From NCBI GenBank assembly GCA_020060215.1, contig JAGVAP010000045.1:1-64000 (forward strand): 64,000 nucleotides of DNA, in the 5' to 3' direction. The stretch comes from Deltaproteobacteria bacterium. GTDB lineage: Bacteria > Desulfobacterota > DSM-4660 > Desulfatiglandales > HGW-15. The first letter of the stretch is position 1; every line of letters begins with the position of its first letter. The notes below the pieces were generated by a model. The model was not told the origin of the DNA, ran no database searches, and saw only the letters and a program-made list of their open reading frames with translations. Positions 1 to 8,311 of this stretch are shown piece after piece. The translations under genes and the position numbers were made by a program.

Positions 1-1407
1 CACCGCTTCTACAAGACGGTCTTTGACCGCCCCGAGGCCCCCCACGTCCTGCCAGCGTACATCAGGGACTTCAACGAACACCTCCCGAATGGCGGATGGT
101 TCAACCTCCCGCATCGCACCGAGGAAGTCGTCCATGTGCACCTCGAGTTTCGCGAGCTGCTCATAGGGAATCTGGGTTAAGCCGAAATCGATGTCGGGCA
201 TGATACGTCTCAGACACATCATTGCCGCTTCCCGACACAGGGCCTCAAGGTCTGCCCCCACAAAACCGTGCGTGATCTCTGCCAGATGACCCATGTCTAC
301 ATCCCGGGACAACGGCATCCCACGGCTGTGGATTTCCAGGATTTCCAGCCTGCCGGTACGGTCAGGAATCGGGATGGAAATCTCCCTGTCGAAACGGCCC
401 GGCCGGCGTAGCGCCGGGTCCAGGGCATTAGGGATATTCGTGGCGGCAATGACAATAACGTTCTGGCGTTTGGTGAGCCCGTCCATCAGGGCAAGGAGCT
501 GCGCCACCACCCGCTTTTCCACATCCCCCACGACCTTCTCCCTTCTGGGAGCAATCGCATCGATCTCATCCAGAAAGACGATGCTGGGCCCCTTCCGGGA
601 GGCTTCCTCGAAAATTTTCCGAAGGTGGGCCTCGCTCTCTCCGTAAAACTTATGCACTACCTCAGGCCCGCTCACCGAAAAAAAGTTGGCCTCTGTTTCA
701 TGGGCGATAGCCCGGGCGATAAGGGTCTTTCCGCAACCTGGCGGGCCAAGAAGAAGAACCCCTTTGGGCGCATCGATCCCCAGCGTTTTGAAGACCTCCG
801 GATAGCGCAGGGGAAGTTCGATCATTTCCCGTATACGCTGCAACTGGCGTTTAAGGCCCCCGATCTCTTCGTATGAAACCGACCGGTGTGTCTCCTCTTC
901 CTCCGCCTTTCCTATCACAAGCTGAGTCGTCGGGTTGATGAGCACGGGCCCTTTGGGTGTAGTGCTTTTCACCTTGAAATCCGCCGAGCGACTGCCGAAC
1001 AGGGTTGCGCGAATTCGGTCTCCCTCCAATACCGGCAAGCCATCCAGGAGGCTGCCGATATACTTCAAGTCACGGCTGGTGGGAGTTACGGTTGTCGGGG
1101 TAAGAACTACATCTGTCGCCGGGTGACACGCGATCTTGCGGACCATCACGAACTCGTCGAGCCCGGCCCCTGCATTTTCACGGATGATTCCGTCAAGCTG
1201 AATGCGGGATTGACCGCGGAGGTCCTTGTAAGCGGGCATCGCCTTGCAGACGGTCTTCCGCTTTGCGGAAACCTCCACGATGTCGCCAATGGCCGCCTCA
1301 AGGTGCTCAAGATCCTCCGGCCCCATACGACCAAACGCCCGCCCCATGTCTTTGCTGAGCGCCTCCGTGACCTTGAGCTTGAGAGTCACTTCGCGATTTT
1401 CTTTCAT
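1..1407 (-). CDS. CDC48/VAT-type AAA+ ATPase, 3' end outside window
   Basis: The frame is open from an ATG at 1407 to the window edge (469 codons), so the C-terminus is missing. Residues 1-165 fit the CDC48 N domain. The first AAA domain has Walker A GPPGCGKT (221-228), Walker B IVFLDEID (276-283) and the second-region-of-homology stretch [11 protein letters not shown]. The linker motif before the second AAA domain ([12 protein letters not shown]) is just reached. CDC48 proteins are hexameric unfoldases/segregases in the cytoplasm. An AGAGG site precedes the ATG. It lies 45 bp downstream of a small heat-shock gene in the same direction. Both are common accessory genes of gas-vesicle clusters in this lineage (family knowledge), so the cluster may continue to the left. 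The family call is secure; the gas-vesicle link is inference. Confidence 0.93.
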   Translation of the reverse strand, partial: MKENREVTLKLKVTEALSKDMGRAFGRMGPEDLEHLEAAIGDIVEVSAKRKTVCKAMPAYKDLRGQSRIQLDGIIRENAGAGLDEFVMVRKIACHPATDVVLTPTTVTPTSRDLKYIGSLLDGLPVLEGDRIRATLFGSRSADFKVKSTTPKGPVLINPTTQLVIGKAEEEETHRSVSYEEIGGLKRQLQRIREMIELPLRYPEVFKTLGIDAPKGVLLLGPPGCGKTLIARAIAHETEANFFSVSGPEVVHKFYGESEAHLRKIFEEASRKGPSIVFLDEIDAIAPRREKVVGDVEKRVVAQLLALMDGLTKRQNVIVIAATNIPNALDPALRRPGRFDREISIPIPDRTGRLEILEIHSRGMPLSRDVDMGHLAEITHGFVGADLEALCREAAMMCLRRIMPDIDFGLTQIPYEQLAKLEVHMDDFLGAMREVEPSAIREVFVEVPDVRWQDVGGLGAVKDRLVEAV

Positions 1408-1452
1408 AAATAACCTCTACCTTTCATTCCCCTTTCCGCACTCCGCATTGTT

Positions 1453-1953
1453 CTACATGATGCACCTTATCTCCAGGACGCCGTTATGGCATGAAATGAT
1501 CATCTTTTCCCTTGGGTAGCTCCGCGGCAGGAGAACCTCTTTTCGGTACTTCTTCTCCCCCTTTTCCGCATAAATGGAGAGCAAATCATCCCTGACATCC
1601 AGCCGAACGTCTTCAGCACTGATGCCCGGCATCTCTGCCACCACGAGGGTATGATCTACTTCCTCAAACACATCTACCACCGGCTCACGGATCTCCTGAA
1701 CAACAGGCCGCCCGGATTTCTCATCCCTTCGGATGTTGCCAAAGGGTTCCACCTTAACCCCTTTGCCGCCCAACCCCATCTTGACGGAAAAGCCATAGAC
1801 CCCCTTGAGATCCTTTTCCTTGCCTTGAAATCGGATGTCTCCGGTCTTGGAAAGCTGTTCTCCTTTTTCGGCAAGGTCGGCGAGCCTTTCAATGAGATCG
1901 GTCAGTCCGCCGAATAGCCCCTCAAAGGTCCGGATCCTTTTGTTGTTCCTCAT
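1453..1953 (-). CDS. Hsp20/alpha-crystallin small heat-shock protein, gas-vesicle (GvpH-like) type
   Basis: About 166 residues. The C-terminal half (about 80-160) is an alpha-crystallin domain, with the pattern EPVVDVFEE, VVAEMPG and then KYRKEVLLP. The N-terminal part, with LADLAEKGE and the glycine-rich VKMGLGGKGVKVEPFGNI, is the type I associate with Hsp20 proteins of gas-vesicle clusters. Such proteins hold unfolded clients for ATP-driven chaperones. A GTG at 1959 lies only 2 nt from the strong GGAGGAGG site, while the ATG at 1953 is 8 nt away, so I start at 1953. It overlaps the end of the upstream regulator gene by about 30 bp, suggesting coupled translation. The Hsp20 call is firm; the gas-vesicle role is inferred. 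Confidence 0.88.
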   Translation of the reverse strand: MRNNKRIRTFEGLFGGLTDLIERLADLAEKGEQLSKTGDIRFQGKEKDLKGVYGFSVKMGLGGKGVKVEPFGNIRRDEKSGRPVVQEIREPVVDVFEEVDHTLVVAEMPGISAEDVRLDVRDDLLSIYAEKGEKKYRKEVLLPRSYPREKMIISCHNGVLEIRCIM

Positions 1954-3367
1954 ATTCACGGCCTCCTCCCCTGGTTGATATTCCCAGTTTCTTTATCTTT
2001 GTATGGATCGTCTTATAATCTATGTGAAGCAATCGAGCCGCCTTCGCCTTGTTGCCGCCTGTAGATTCGAGTGCCTCGCTTAGCACAACTCTTTCCACTT
2101 CCACGGTCCTGTGGCGCATGATTTCCTTGAATGGCTGACCCAACCAGGGGATCCGTTCCGTCTTATGTGGCTCGGATGGCAGGACAGCGGCGGGAGCATG
2201 ACTCACATCCAGATGCTTTTCGGTGACGATTTCATCGGCCAGGAGCGCGGCTCGGCGGATGGCAGACCGGAGTTGCCGGGCATTTCCTGCCCAATCGTGT
2301 ACAAGCAGGGCATGGAGCGCTGAATCCGAAAACCCTCTCACGTTCTTCCCCAACTCAACGTTTGCGCCCCCTAGAAAACGTTTGGCAAGGTAGAGAATGT
2401 CCTCACGTCGCTCACGGAGGGGCGGGATTTTGATGGTAAACTCGTTGATCCGATAAAAAAGGTCCTGACGGAATAAGCCTGCTCCGACCGCGACTTCGAG
2501 ATTGCGGTTGGCAGCGACCAATAGGCGGACATCGATTTCATAGGGCCTAGTGCCACCGACCCGATATACCTTCTTCTCTTGAAGCACGCGCAGAAGTTTG
2601 GCTTGCGATTCCAACGGCATATTTGATATCTCGTCCAGGAACAGAGTCCCGCCTTTGCCCACTTCGAATTTTCCAGGTTTTTGGAGCACGGCGCCTGTGA
2701 AAGCCCCCTTTTCGTGACCGAATAATTCGCTCTCCAACAGGTTCGACGGAATGGCCCCGCAATCGATGGCGACAAAAGGACCTCCTGATCGATGGCTGGC
2801 CCTGTGAATGGCCTGGGCAATAAGTTCCTTTCCGGATCCCGTCTCTCCCACGATGATCACCGTAAATCCGGATGTTGCCACACGGTTCACTTCGGCAACA
2901 ACCTGACGAACGACCACACTTGGCCCCATCATTTCACCCAGTGAACGAACCTGTTCCGCTTGATCCGACAGATGCCTGATTCTGCGCTTGAGACCCCGTT
3001 CTGCTAACGCGCGGTGAACGACCCTGATGACCTCAAGATGATCGAAAGGCTTGGAGAGATAATCGTGGGCTCCCCCCTTCATCGCCAGGACAGCCCCTGG
3101 AATATCGGCATAACCGGTGATCAGGACAAAGGGCAGGTCCGGGTCTAATGCCTTTGTCTTCGTCAACAACTCCATCCCGTCCATACCTGACATCCTGATA
3201 TCCGAGAGGACCACTTCGGGCGATTCAATCTGGATGATGCGCAGGGCTGTCTCACCATTGTTGGCTACAATGGGCTCAAAGCCTTGCTCCATGATGACAC
3301 GGGAGAGAATCCCGCAGATCTCCTTCTCATCATCAACGACGAGAATTTTGCTGGCGTGTCTGTTCAT
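1922..3367 (-). CDS. NtrC-family sigma-54-dependent response regulator
   Basis: About 481 residues with the full NtrC layout. The receiver (1-120) has the phospho-acceptor D56 in VVLSDIRMSG and the lysine in YLSKPFDH. The AAA+ domain (about 145-380) has Walker A GETGSGKE and the sigma-54 contact motif GAFTGA. A Fis-type helix-turn-helix near the C-terminus reads GGNKAKAARLLHIDYKTIHTKI. It would bind upstream enhancers and remodel sigma-54 RNA polymerase when phosphorylated. An in-frame TTG at 3388 would overlap the previous stop. The ATG at 3367 starts directly before the receiver and is preferred, though its Shine-Dalgarno is weak. It is tightly packed with the hypothetical gene upstream and hsp20 downstream, so it may control that operon. 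Confidence 0.93.
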   Translation of the reverse strand: MNRHASKILVVDDEKEICGILSRVIMEQGFEPIVANNGETALRIIQIESPEVVLSDIRMSGMDGMELLTKTKALDPDLPFVLITGYADIPGAVLAMKGGAHDYLSKPFDHLEVIRVVHRALAERGLKRRIRHLSDQAEQVRSLGEMMGPSVVVRQVVAEVNRVATSGFTVIIVGETGSGKELIAQAIHRASHRSGGPFVAIDCGAIPSNLLESELFGHEKGAFTGAVLQKPGKFEVGKGGTLFLDEISNMPLESQAKLLRVLQEKKVYRVGGTRPYEIDVRLLVAANRNLEVAVGAGLFRQDLFYRINEFTIKIPPLRERREDILYLAKRFLGGANVELGKNVRGFSDSALHALLVHDWAGNARQLRSAIRRAALLADEIVTEKHLDVSHAPAAVLPSEPHKTERIPWLGQPFKEIMRHRTVEVERVVLSEALESTGGNKAKAARLLHIDYKTIHTKIKKLGISTRGGGREYEEQQKDPDL

Positions 3368-3384
3368 CGACTTTGAGCCTTTTG

Positions 3385-4011
3385 TCAAATCGGGTTTACC
3401 GGATAGATCACATGAATGTCCTTATCGAGCAAATGCCGCAGGGAATGGAGCATCCCCAGGAACAGAATCCCTGTTTCCCCGGCGCAAAGGGTGCTGTTGA
3501 TGCAACCTGCGATAAATTGGTCGCGCTTTCTCACCAAGGAATGGCTCTGAGATTTCTTTCGTCCTTCAATCTTCTCCGATTGAAACGCATCACCCGAGGC
3601 CAGAATATCCTTGACGAGTCTATATTCCTCCAAGAGGAGTTCCAGAGACTCGGTCCCCATGATCGTGGCGCCTCGTTCCATCAAGCTTAGAAGCAGGCGA
3701 TGATTTCTGCTTTCTGATTTGGCCAGCTCTTCGACTATCTCAGCCTCTCGACCGCAAACAGGCAACCCGTCCTGGTAAAGGCGAACTTTTTCATAGGGGA
3801 GAGCCAAGCCCCCGATGGCCTGTTCAATCTCCATCCAGATCTTATCTATGATGTTTTCTTTGCTCTTTAGCCCCCTCAACCCAAGTCTCCGGAGCGCCGC
3901 ACTGCGTACCGATTTACCAAGGCCACCCAAGTCGGCTTCGGTATGGATGATCGGGATATAGATCAGCGTTCTCAATAAAGCTTCGGTGTCTCGGCTCGAG
4001 GCTATTGCCAT
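3385..4011 (-). CDS. conserved hypothetical protein beside the NtrC regulator
   Basis: 208 residues, function not recognised. It is soluble, with no signal peptide or membrane segment. Charged helical stretches (AEIVEELAKSESRNHRLLLSLMERG) suggest a mostly helical fold. The start ALLRTLIYIPIIHTEADLGGLG resembles that of stand-alone proteins I have seen near gas-vesicle and stress loci, but I cannot name a family. Its stop abuts the regulator gene, with no promoter space between them, so the two are probably co-transcribed. A perfect palindrome GGGAAGCCTTCCC (4014-4026) sits immediately before the ATG, over the ribosome-binding site. It could act as an operator or a translation-blocking hairpin. 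The reading frame is convincing; the role is unknown. Confidence 0.75.
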   Translation of the reverse strand: MAIASSRDTEALLRTLIYIPIIHTEADLGGLGKSVRSAALRRLGLRGLKSKENIIDKIWMEIEQAIGGLALPYEKVRLYQDGLPVCGREAEIVEELAKSESRNHRLLLSLMERGATIMGTESLELLLEEYRLVKDILASGDAFQSEKIEGRKKSQSHSLVRKRDQFIAGCINSTLCAGETGILFLGMLHSLRHLLDKDIHVIYPVNPI

Positions 4012-4133
4012 TTGGGAAGCCTTCCCATCTGTGGCATTTGTTCCATAGCGATATTTCCAGAATACTATGACGCAGATTCTATACTAAGCCGTTCCCCCAA
4101 GGCAGGCCTTCGGCCGCAACCAAATTCGAATAT

Positions 4134-4247
4134 CGAAATCCGAAACAAACTCAAAACAGAAATGTTCGAATGTTCAAAACAAAACCCCGGTGCCGCAACG
4201 GTTTTGGTCATTTGAATTTGGATCATTGGACATTGTTTCGGATTTCG
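4134..4247. repeat. palindromic intergenic repeat
   Basis: The outer arms CGAAATCCGAAACAA (4134-4148) and TTGTTTCGGATTTCG (4233-4247) are exact inverted copies. Inner arms (around 4174-4181 CAAAACC and 4199-4205 GGTTTTG) and several TTCGAAT-like pieces extend the symmetry, so an RNA copy would form one long hairpin. Sequences of this CGAAATCCGAAAC style recur between genes in many environmental genomes, so it looks like a dispersed element rather than a gene. It sits inside the 444-bp gap 4012-4455, in which I see no gene. Confidence 0.75.
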
Positions 4248-4391
4248 TGCTTCGGACTTCGGGTTTTCAACTTCTACGCAAATTACAGAGAAGTCATGGC
4301 CTAAGACTCTAATCTCCTTGAGCGCCAGCTTTACGAAGACCCATTGAAGAACCCGGTGAAAAGCATCTGAGAGCGTGCAATCACTACTTCT

Positions 4392-4409
4392 ATCAATATA
4401 CGTGCCACC
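4392..4409 (-). promoter_or_regulatory. possible sigma-54 promoter, weak -12 box
   Basis: Read on the minus strand this is GTGGCACGTATATTGAT. The -24 element TGGCACG is perfect and the spacing to the -12 element is correct. The -12 box is TTGAT instead of TTGCA/T, so the GC dinucleotide is lost. It would start transcription about 370 bp before the hypothetical/NtrC/hsp20/CDC48 run, with the palindromic repeat in the leader. Moderate to low confidence because of the -12 change. Confidence 0.4.
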
Positions 4410-4455
4410 CGGTTCCCGCTGTCCACAAATCCCATCGGGCTCGTTGCTTGTTTTC

Positions 4456-5982
4456 CTATGACTCATGCGTCTCAGCCCGGGGAAAGTAGACTTTGAAAGT
4501 CGCGCCTTGCCCCGGATCGCTATAGACACAGATCAGACCGCCGCTTTGTTTGACAATTCCATACACCAACGACAGGCCCAAACCCGTGCCCCCGGTCTTC
4601 TCCTTGGTGGTAAAGAAAGGCTCGAATATGCGGGATTGAATCTCCGCAGCAATACCCACGCCCGTATCACTTACCGCCAGCATCACATAGGGACCGGGCA
4701 CTCCTTCCAAGCCGTGATTGGACATGAAGGCTTTATCCAGATCCGCGTTCGCCGTCTCTAATGTAAGGGTGCCGCCCCGAGGCATCGCGTCCCTCGCGTT
4801 GATGGCAAGGTTCATAATCACCTGCTCCAACTGTTGGGGGTCGGCCTTGATCCTGTCCAAACCCTCCTGAAGAATGGTTATTGCTTCCGTTTTCTCCCCC
4901 ACGATGCACCGTATCGTTTTCTCTTTTTGGGTGATGATCGCGTTCAGATCCAGGATCTTCGGATGGAGTACTTGCTCGTGGCTAAAGACCATTAGCTTGC
5001 GAATCAGGTCGTGGGCCTGCCTTGCAGCCTCTTTGGCTTTTTCAACATCCTGGCGCACCCGGCTTTTCTCATTGAGACTTCCCAGGACAAATTCGGAATG
5101 ACTGATGATGATTGTCAGCAGGTTGTTGAAGTCATGGGCTAAGCCGCGGGCAAGGGCGCCCATGGCTTCCATTCTTTGGGAAACTTCGATTCTTGCCTCC
5201 AGCCTCTTTTCTCTCGTTATGTCTCTCGCAAAGTACAAACCGGCTGGCCGGCCTTCCCATGTGATAGGAACGGCATTGGCACGCACCCATACCTGCTCAC
5301 CGTTCTTTTTTGTAAGCCTGAAATCATGAGCACCGGGGGTTTCTTCCTTGCGGAGGAGCCTCAGGTAATTGTTGTCAAATTCTTCCCTGTCCTCGCAGTG
5401 AACGCGGGAACCAAATGGTATCTTGGCCAGTTCTTCACCAGTGAAACCGGTTGACTCTTCAGCCCTCCTGTTGTGGAATATTGAAACGCCGCCTTGAAGA
5501 ACGAAAATGGCATCATTGACATGCGCTACCAAAACCCGATATTTCTCTTCACTCTCGCGTAGCTTCTCTTCGCTCTGCTTCAACGCATCTTCAGCCTGCT
5601 TCCGTTTTGTGATGTCTACCCAGTACCCGATGATCTCTAACGGATGACCACCTGCATCCCGCACAAGTCTCAGTTGGTCATACAGCCATCTGTAATTGCC
5701 GTCTTTGTGCATGAAGCGATATTCGTGGGTATGAAACCGATCCCCCAAAGCCTTCCGTAATTCGTCCAGGACACGCGGTCTATCCTCAAGGTGTATGTGC
5801 TTGACCCAGAATTCCGGGTCCTGCACAAATTCTCGCGGTTCGTAGCCGAGCTGCAGTTTCACATTTTCGCTGACAAAGAGGGCTTTATAGTTCCCACCTG
5901 GTTCACAGGCATAAACGACTGCCGGACCGGCAGAAAGGAGATATTTCAGCCTCTCTCCCGCCCCGAGGATTTTCTTTTTCAT
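4456..5982 (-). CDS. PAS-domain sensor histidine kinase
   Basis: About 508 residues, cytoplasmic, with no membrane segment. Two PAS domains (about 10-130 with PAC ending WVDITKRK, and 145-260 ending FARDITREK) precede a HisKA domain with phospho-acceptor H283 in GLAHDFNN. The ATPase domain follows, with N box NLAINARDAM, G1 DTGVGIA and G2 GGTGLGLSLV. It should sense a soluble or redox signal and phosphorylate a receiver. The ATG at 5982 forms an ATGA overlap with the stop of the upstream receiver gene and has a GGAGG site 6 nt away, so I prefer it to an ATG 66 nt earlier. Its natural partner is that single-domain receiver, but it could also feed one of the NtrC regulators. Confidence 0.9.
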   Translation of the reverse strand: MKKKILGAGERLKYLLSAGPAVVYACEPGGNYKALFVSENVKLQLGYEPREFVQDPEFWVKHIHLEDRPRVLDELRKALGDRFHTHEYRFMHKDGNYRWLYDQLRLVRDAGGHPLEIIGYWVDITKRKQAEDALKQSEEKLRESEEKYRVLVAHVNDAIFVLQGGVSIFHNRRAEESTGFTGEELAKIPFGSRVHCEDREEFDNNYLRLLRKEETPGAHDFRLTKKNGEQVWVRANAVPITWEGRPAGLYFARDITREKRLEARIEVSQRMEAMGALARGLAHDFNNLLTIIISHSEFVLGSLNEKSRVRQDVEKAKEAARQAHDLIRKLMVFSHEQVLHPKILDLNAIITQKEKTIRCIVGEKTEAITILQEGLDRIKADPQQLEQVIMNLAINARDAMPRGGTLTLETANADLDKAFMSNHGLEGVPGPYVMLAVSDTGVGIAAEIQSRIFEPFFTTKEKTGGTGLGLSLVYGIVKQSGGLICVYSDPGQGATFKVYFPRAETHES

Positions 5983-6386
5983 TTCTGTCCTCCAACTCGC
6001 TTGATCATTTTGAGAAGGGCCTTTAGAGAAAAGGGTTTTTCCAGACACCCGAAGAAACCGGATCTCAGAGCCCTTCTCTTAAGATGGTCAAGGTTTGCTC
6101 CTGTGATGAGGATAGCCGACAGGTCATGCAATATGCTCCTGGCTGATTGAAGAAGCTCCAGCCCATCCATCCCCGGCATCTGGAGATCGGTGGTCATCAG
6201 CAGGTCCACAGGCTCGGCTTTTCTGATCGATGTCTCAACGATCTTCAATGCCTTCCGTCCGTCCTTCGCGGCCAGCACCTTGTAATTGGAACTGACTAGG
6301 GCCTCCTTCAGCGTCCTCCGGCAGTCCGGATCATCATCGACAATCAGAATCCTCACGATTGCGACATCCTCAAATGCTGAAGCCAT
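5979..6386 (-). CDS. single-domain response regulator
   Basis: 135 residues made almost entirely of one receiver domain, with acidic pocket ILIVDDDPD (14-22), phospho-acceptor D67 in TTDLQMPGMDG, the conserved Thr in ILITGAN and the Lys in CLEKPFS. There is no output domain, so it probably relays phosphate or acts through protein contacts. It is the first gene after the sigma-54 promoter at 6593 and overlaps the kinase gene by ATGA. The start is uncertain: the ATG at 6386 has a poor ribosome site, while an in-frame GTG ten codons later (before RILIVDDD) has GAGG upstream. Confidence 0.87.
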   Translation of the reverse strand: MASAFEDVAIVRILIVDDDPDCRRTLKEALVSSNYKVLAAKDGRKALKIVETSIRKAEPVDLLMTTDLQMPGMDGLELLQSARSILHDLSAILITGANLDHLKRRALRSGFFGCLEKPFSLKALLKMIKRVGGQK

Positions 6387-6592
6387 ACTGCTGCCATTGT
6401 CCGTCTCCTCAGAATAAGCTTGTGTGATGTCGCGAATAGACAGGATGAATCTGTGATTGCTTCTCAGTGGACGACTATGCCCGGTAATGCCCTGCCACCA
6501 AAGCTCTTCTTGGTCTCCACGGGAAAGACGTAACCGCCATTGTTGGGCTAGGATGTGGACTGATCCCAGGAAGGTCTGATACAGGGGGGGTG

Positions 6593-6610
6593 AGCATAAA
6601 GCGTGCCAAT
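6593..6610 (-). promoter_or_regulatory. strong sigma-54 (-24/-12) promoter
   Basis: On the minus strand it reads TTGGCACGCTTTATGCT, matching the -24 box TTGGCACG exactly and the -12 box except for the first T, with the required 10 bases between GG and GC. The predicted start is about 6582, some 195 bp before the receiver gene. Potential enhancer repeats lie 110-230 bp upstream, which is a normal distance for an NtrC-type activator. Confidence 0.8.
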
Positions 6611-6728
6611 GCAGCGGCCTTAACGAGGAGAGGATAGAAGGCCCTCTGATTCAATGGTGGTTGGCTTGAGACAGTCTCATGGGAAGAGATGCGGGGGATA
6701 GGGCCGACATATCGACCGCCACGCCAGA

Positions 6729-6834
6729 ATGACGCGCCGGATCAATCGATACCCTAGACTTTTGTGCAATAAATCAACATATTGAACCGTGGTGCGTCAA
6801 TATGACGCCAGTTTGCCATTATGACGTGGCAGTG
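6729..6834. promoter_or_regulatory. cluster of TGACGC/TGCGTCA half-sites, likely enhancer
   Basis: Half-sites are TGACGC near 6731, the near-palindrome TGCGTCAATATGACGCCA near 6793-6810, and TGCCATTATGACGTGGCA ending near 6832. They lie between the end of the NtrC gene (6900) and the sigma-54 promoter at 6593, where an upstream activating sequence is expected. The rest of the 513-bp gap 6387-6899 shows no gene. Which of the two NtrC proteins binds here is not known. Confidence 0.5.
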
Positions 6835-6899
6835 TAGGCATGATTTGGATGATGGGTCAATCGATTCGTTTTGCTCTCTTGATGCCGTCGGGCCCCTCC

Positions 6900-8291
6900 T
6901 CAAGTCCCGCGCTCCTTCAGTTTCCGCTGCAGCGTCCGCACTCCTATTCCCAGGATCTTCGCCGCCCGGGTGCGGTTACCTCCGGTCGCTTCCAGGACCC
7001 TTTGTATGTGTCTCTTCTCAACCTCATCCAGACTCACAAGGGACTCTATCGGCTTTGAAGCAGACACTGAATCGGCCATTAGACCGGGGACAGAAGATAG
7101 GGTAAGGACATCTCCCTTTTCCAGGAGCACGGCGCTGGCTATGGCATTTTCAAGCTCCCGCACATTCCCTCGAAACGGATATGCCATGAGCGTGTCGCAC
7201 AGGTCCGGGGATATGGAATGAATTTCCTTTCTGTTCTTTTTGGCGTGGACATTCAGGAAGTGTTTGGCCAGGGGCAGGATATCTCCCCTTCTTTGTCTCA
7301 GGGGTGGAATATGGATGTGAAACGTGCCCAGACGGTAGAAAAGATCCTCCCGGAACCTGCCTTCTTTTGTCTCCTTCCGGATATCGCGGTTAGTGGCGGC
7401 CATGACGCGCACGTCTATGTTTCTCAATACCGCGCTTCCGAGGCGATACAGCTCCCTTTCCTCGATAAGCCTCAGAAGCTTACCCTGCATCATCAGATCC
7501 AGGTCTCCGATCTCATCCAGGAAGATCGTCCCTCCCTGGGCAGCCTCAAAAAAGCCTTTTCTCTCACCTATAGCGCCGGTAAATGCACCTCTGGCATGGC
7601 CGAAGAGTTCATCTTCAAAGAGCGTCTTGCTGAGTGCGCTCATGTTGATCGGAACAAAGGTGGCACTCGATCGATGGCTCAAGTTGTGGAGGATCCTTGC
7701 CAGCATCTCCTTTCCAGTCCCGGTTTCCCCGGTGATGAGCAGATTATAATCCGTTCCGGCGGCGGCTTCAGCCAGGTGAAAAACCGCAGCCATGCCCTCA
7801 TCTTCAGCCACCATATCTTTGAAAGCCCCGGGATTTTTCAGTTCTGCGAATCCCTGTCTTTCTATGAGAATGGAGATCCCCTGCCTCAAATGATATCTCT
7901 CAAGCGCATTGTTGACGGTAATGAGCAGCTTCTCAGCATGAAGGGGTTTGACCAGATAGTCATAAGCCCCATATCTCATGGCTTCGACTGCCGAAGAGAC
8001 CTCATCCACCGCTGTGACTACGAGGCATTCCATCTTGGGGAATCTCTCTTTCAATTGCCTCAAGATTTCCATGCCTCCCGTGAGCGGCATAATCAGATCA
8101 ACCAGTGACACCTGGAAGGGATGGCTCTCCGCAAGCTCCATAACGCGCCCGGGCTCGGAGACAAGGGCAGGCTCCGGCAGGCCTGCGCTCACGAGTGTGG
8201 ACTTGACGCTCATGAGAAAGCCGAGGTCGTCGTCGATGACCAATATGGGACTTCGATCAGGGATGGAATCCATATTCTTATCCTTGGCCAT
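6900..8291 (-). CDS. NtrC-family sigma-54-dependent response regulator
   Basis: 463 residues. The receiver domain has D65 in VSLVDLIMP and the lysine in YDYLVKPLHAE. The AAA+ domain has GETGTGKE and an intact GAFTGA, followed by GGTIFLDEIGDL. A Fis-type helix-turn-helix GGNRTRAAKILGIGVRTLQRKL ends the protein. It starts about 20 bp after the upstream kinase stop in the same direction, giving a classic kinase/regulator pair. The likely enhancer repeats lie just past its 3' end, before the sigma-54 promoter of the next operon, which makes that operon a plausible target. The target assignment is inference; the family call is secure. Confidence 0.94.
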   Translation of the reverse strand: MAKDKNMDSIPDRSPILVIDDDLGFLMSVKSTLVSAGLPEPALVSEPGRVMELAESHPFQVSLVDLIMPLTGGMEILRQLKERFPKMECLVVTAVDEVSSAVEAMRYGAYDYLVKPLHAEKLLITVNNALERYHLRQGISILIERQGFAELKNPGAFKDMVAEDEGMAAVFHLAEAAAGTDYNLLITGETGTGKEMLARILHNLSHRSSATFVPINMSALSKTLFEDELFGHARGAFTGAIGERKGFFEAAQGGTIFLDEIGDLDLMMQGKLLRLIEERELYRLGSAVLRNIDVRVMAATNRDIRKETKEGRFREDLFYRLGTFHIHIPPLRQRRGDILPLAKHFLNVHAKKNRKEIHSISPDLCDTLMAYPFRGNVRELENAIASAVLLEKGDVLTLSSVPGLMADSVSASKPIESLVSLDEVEKRHIQRVLEATGGNRTRAAKILGIGVRTLQRKLKERGT

Positions 8292-8311
8292 TGAAATCCG
8301 TCAATTTCTCC

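Noticed and set aside
4065..4529. Minus-strand open frame over the palindromic repeat
   Set aside because: It is formed by the repeat itself and by the out-of-frame end of the kinase gene.
6821..6840. GTGGCAGTGTAGGCATG as a plus-strand sigma-54 promoter
   Set aside because: GG to GC distance is two bases too short and there is no plus-strand gene downstream.
7218..8108. Plus-strand open frame of 296 codons
   Set aside because: It is the antisense shadow of the NtrC gene, which carries all diagnostic motifs.
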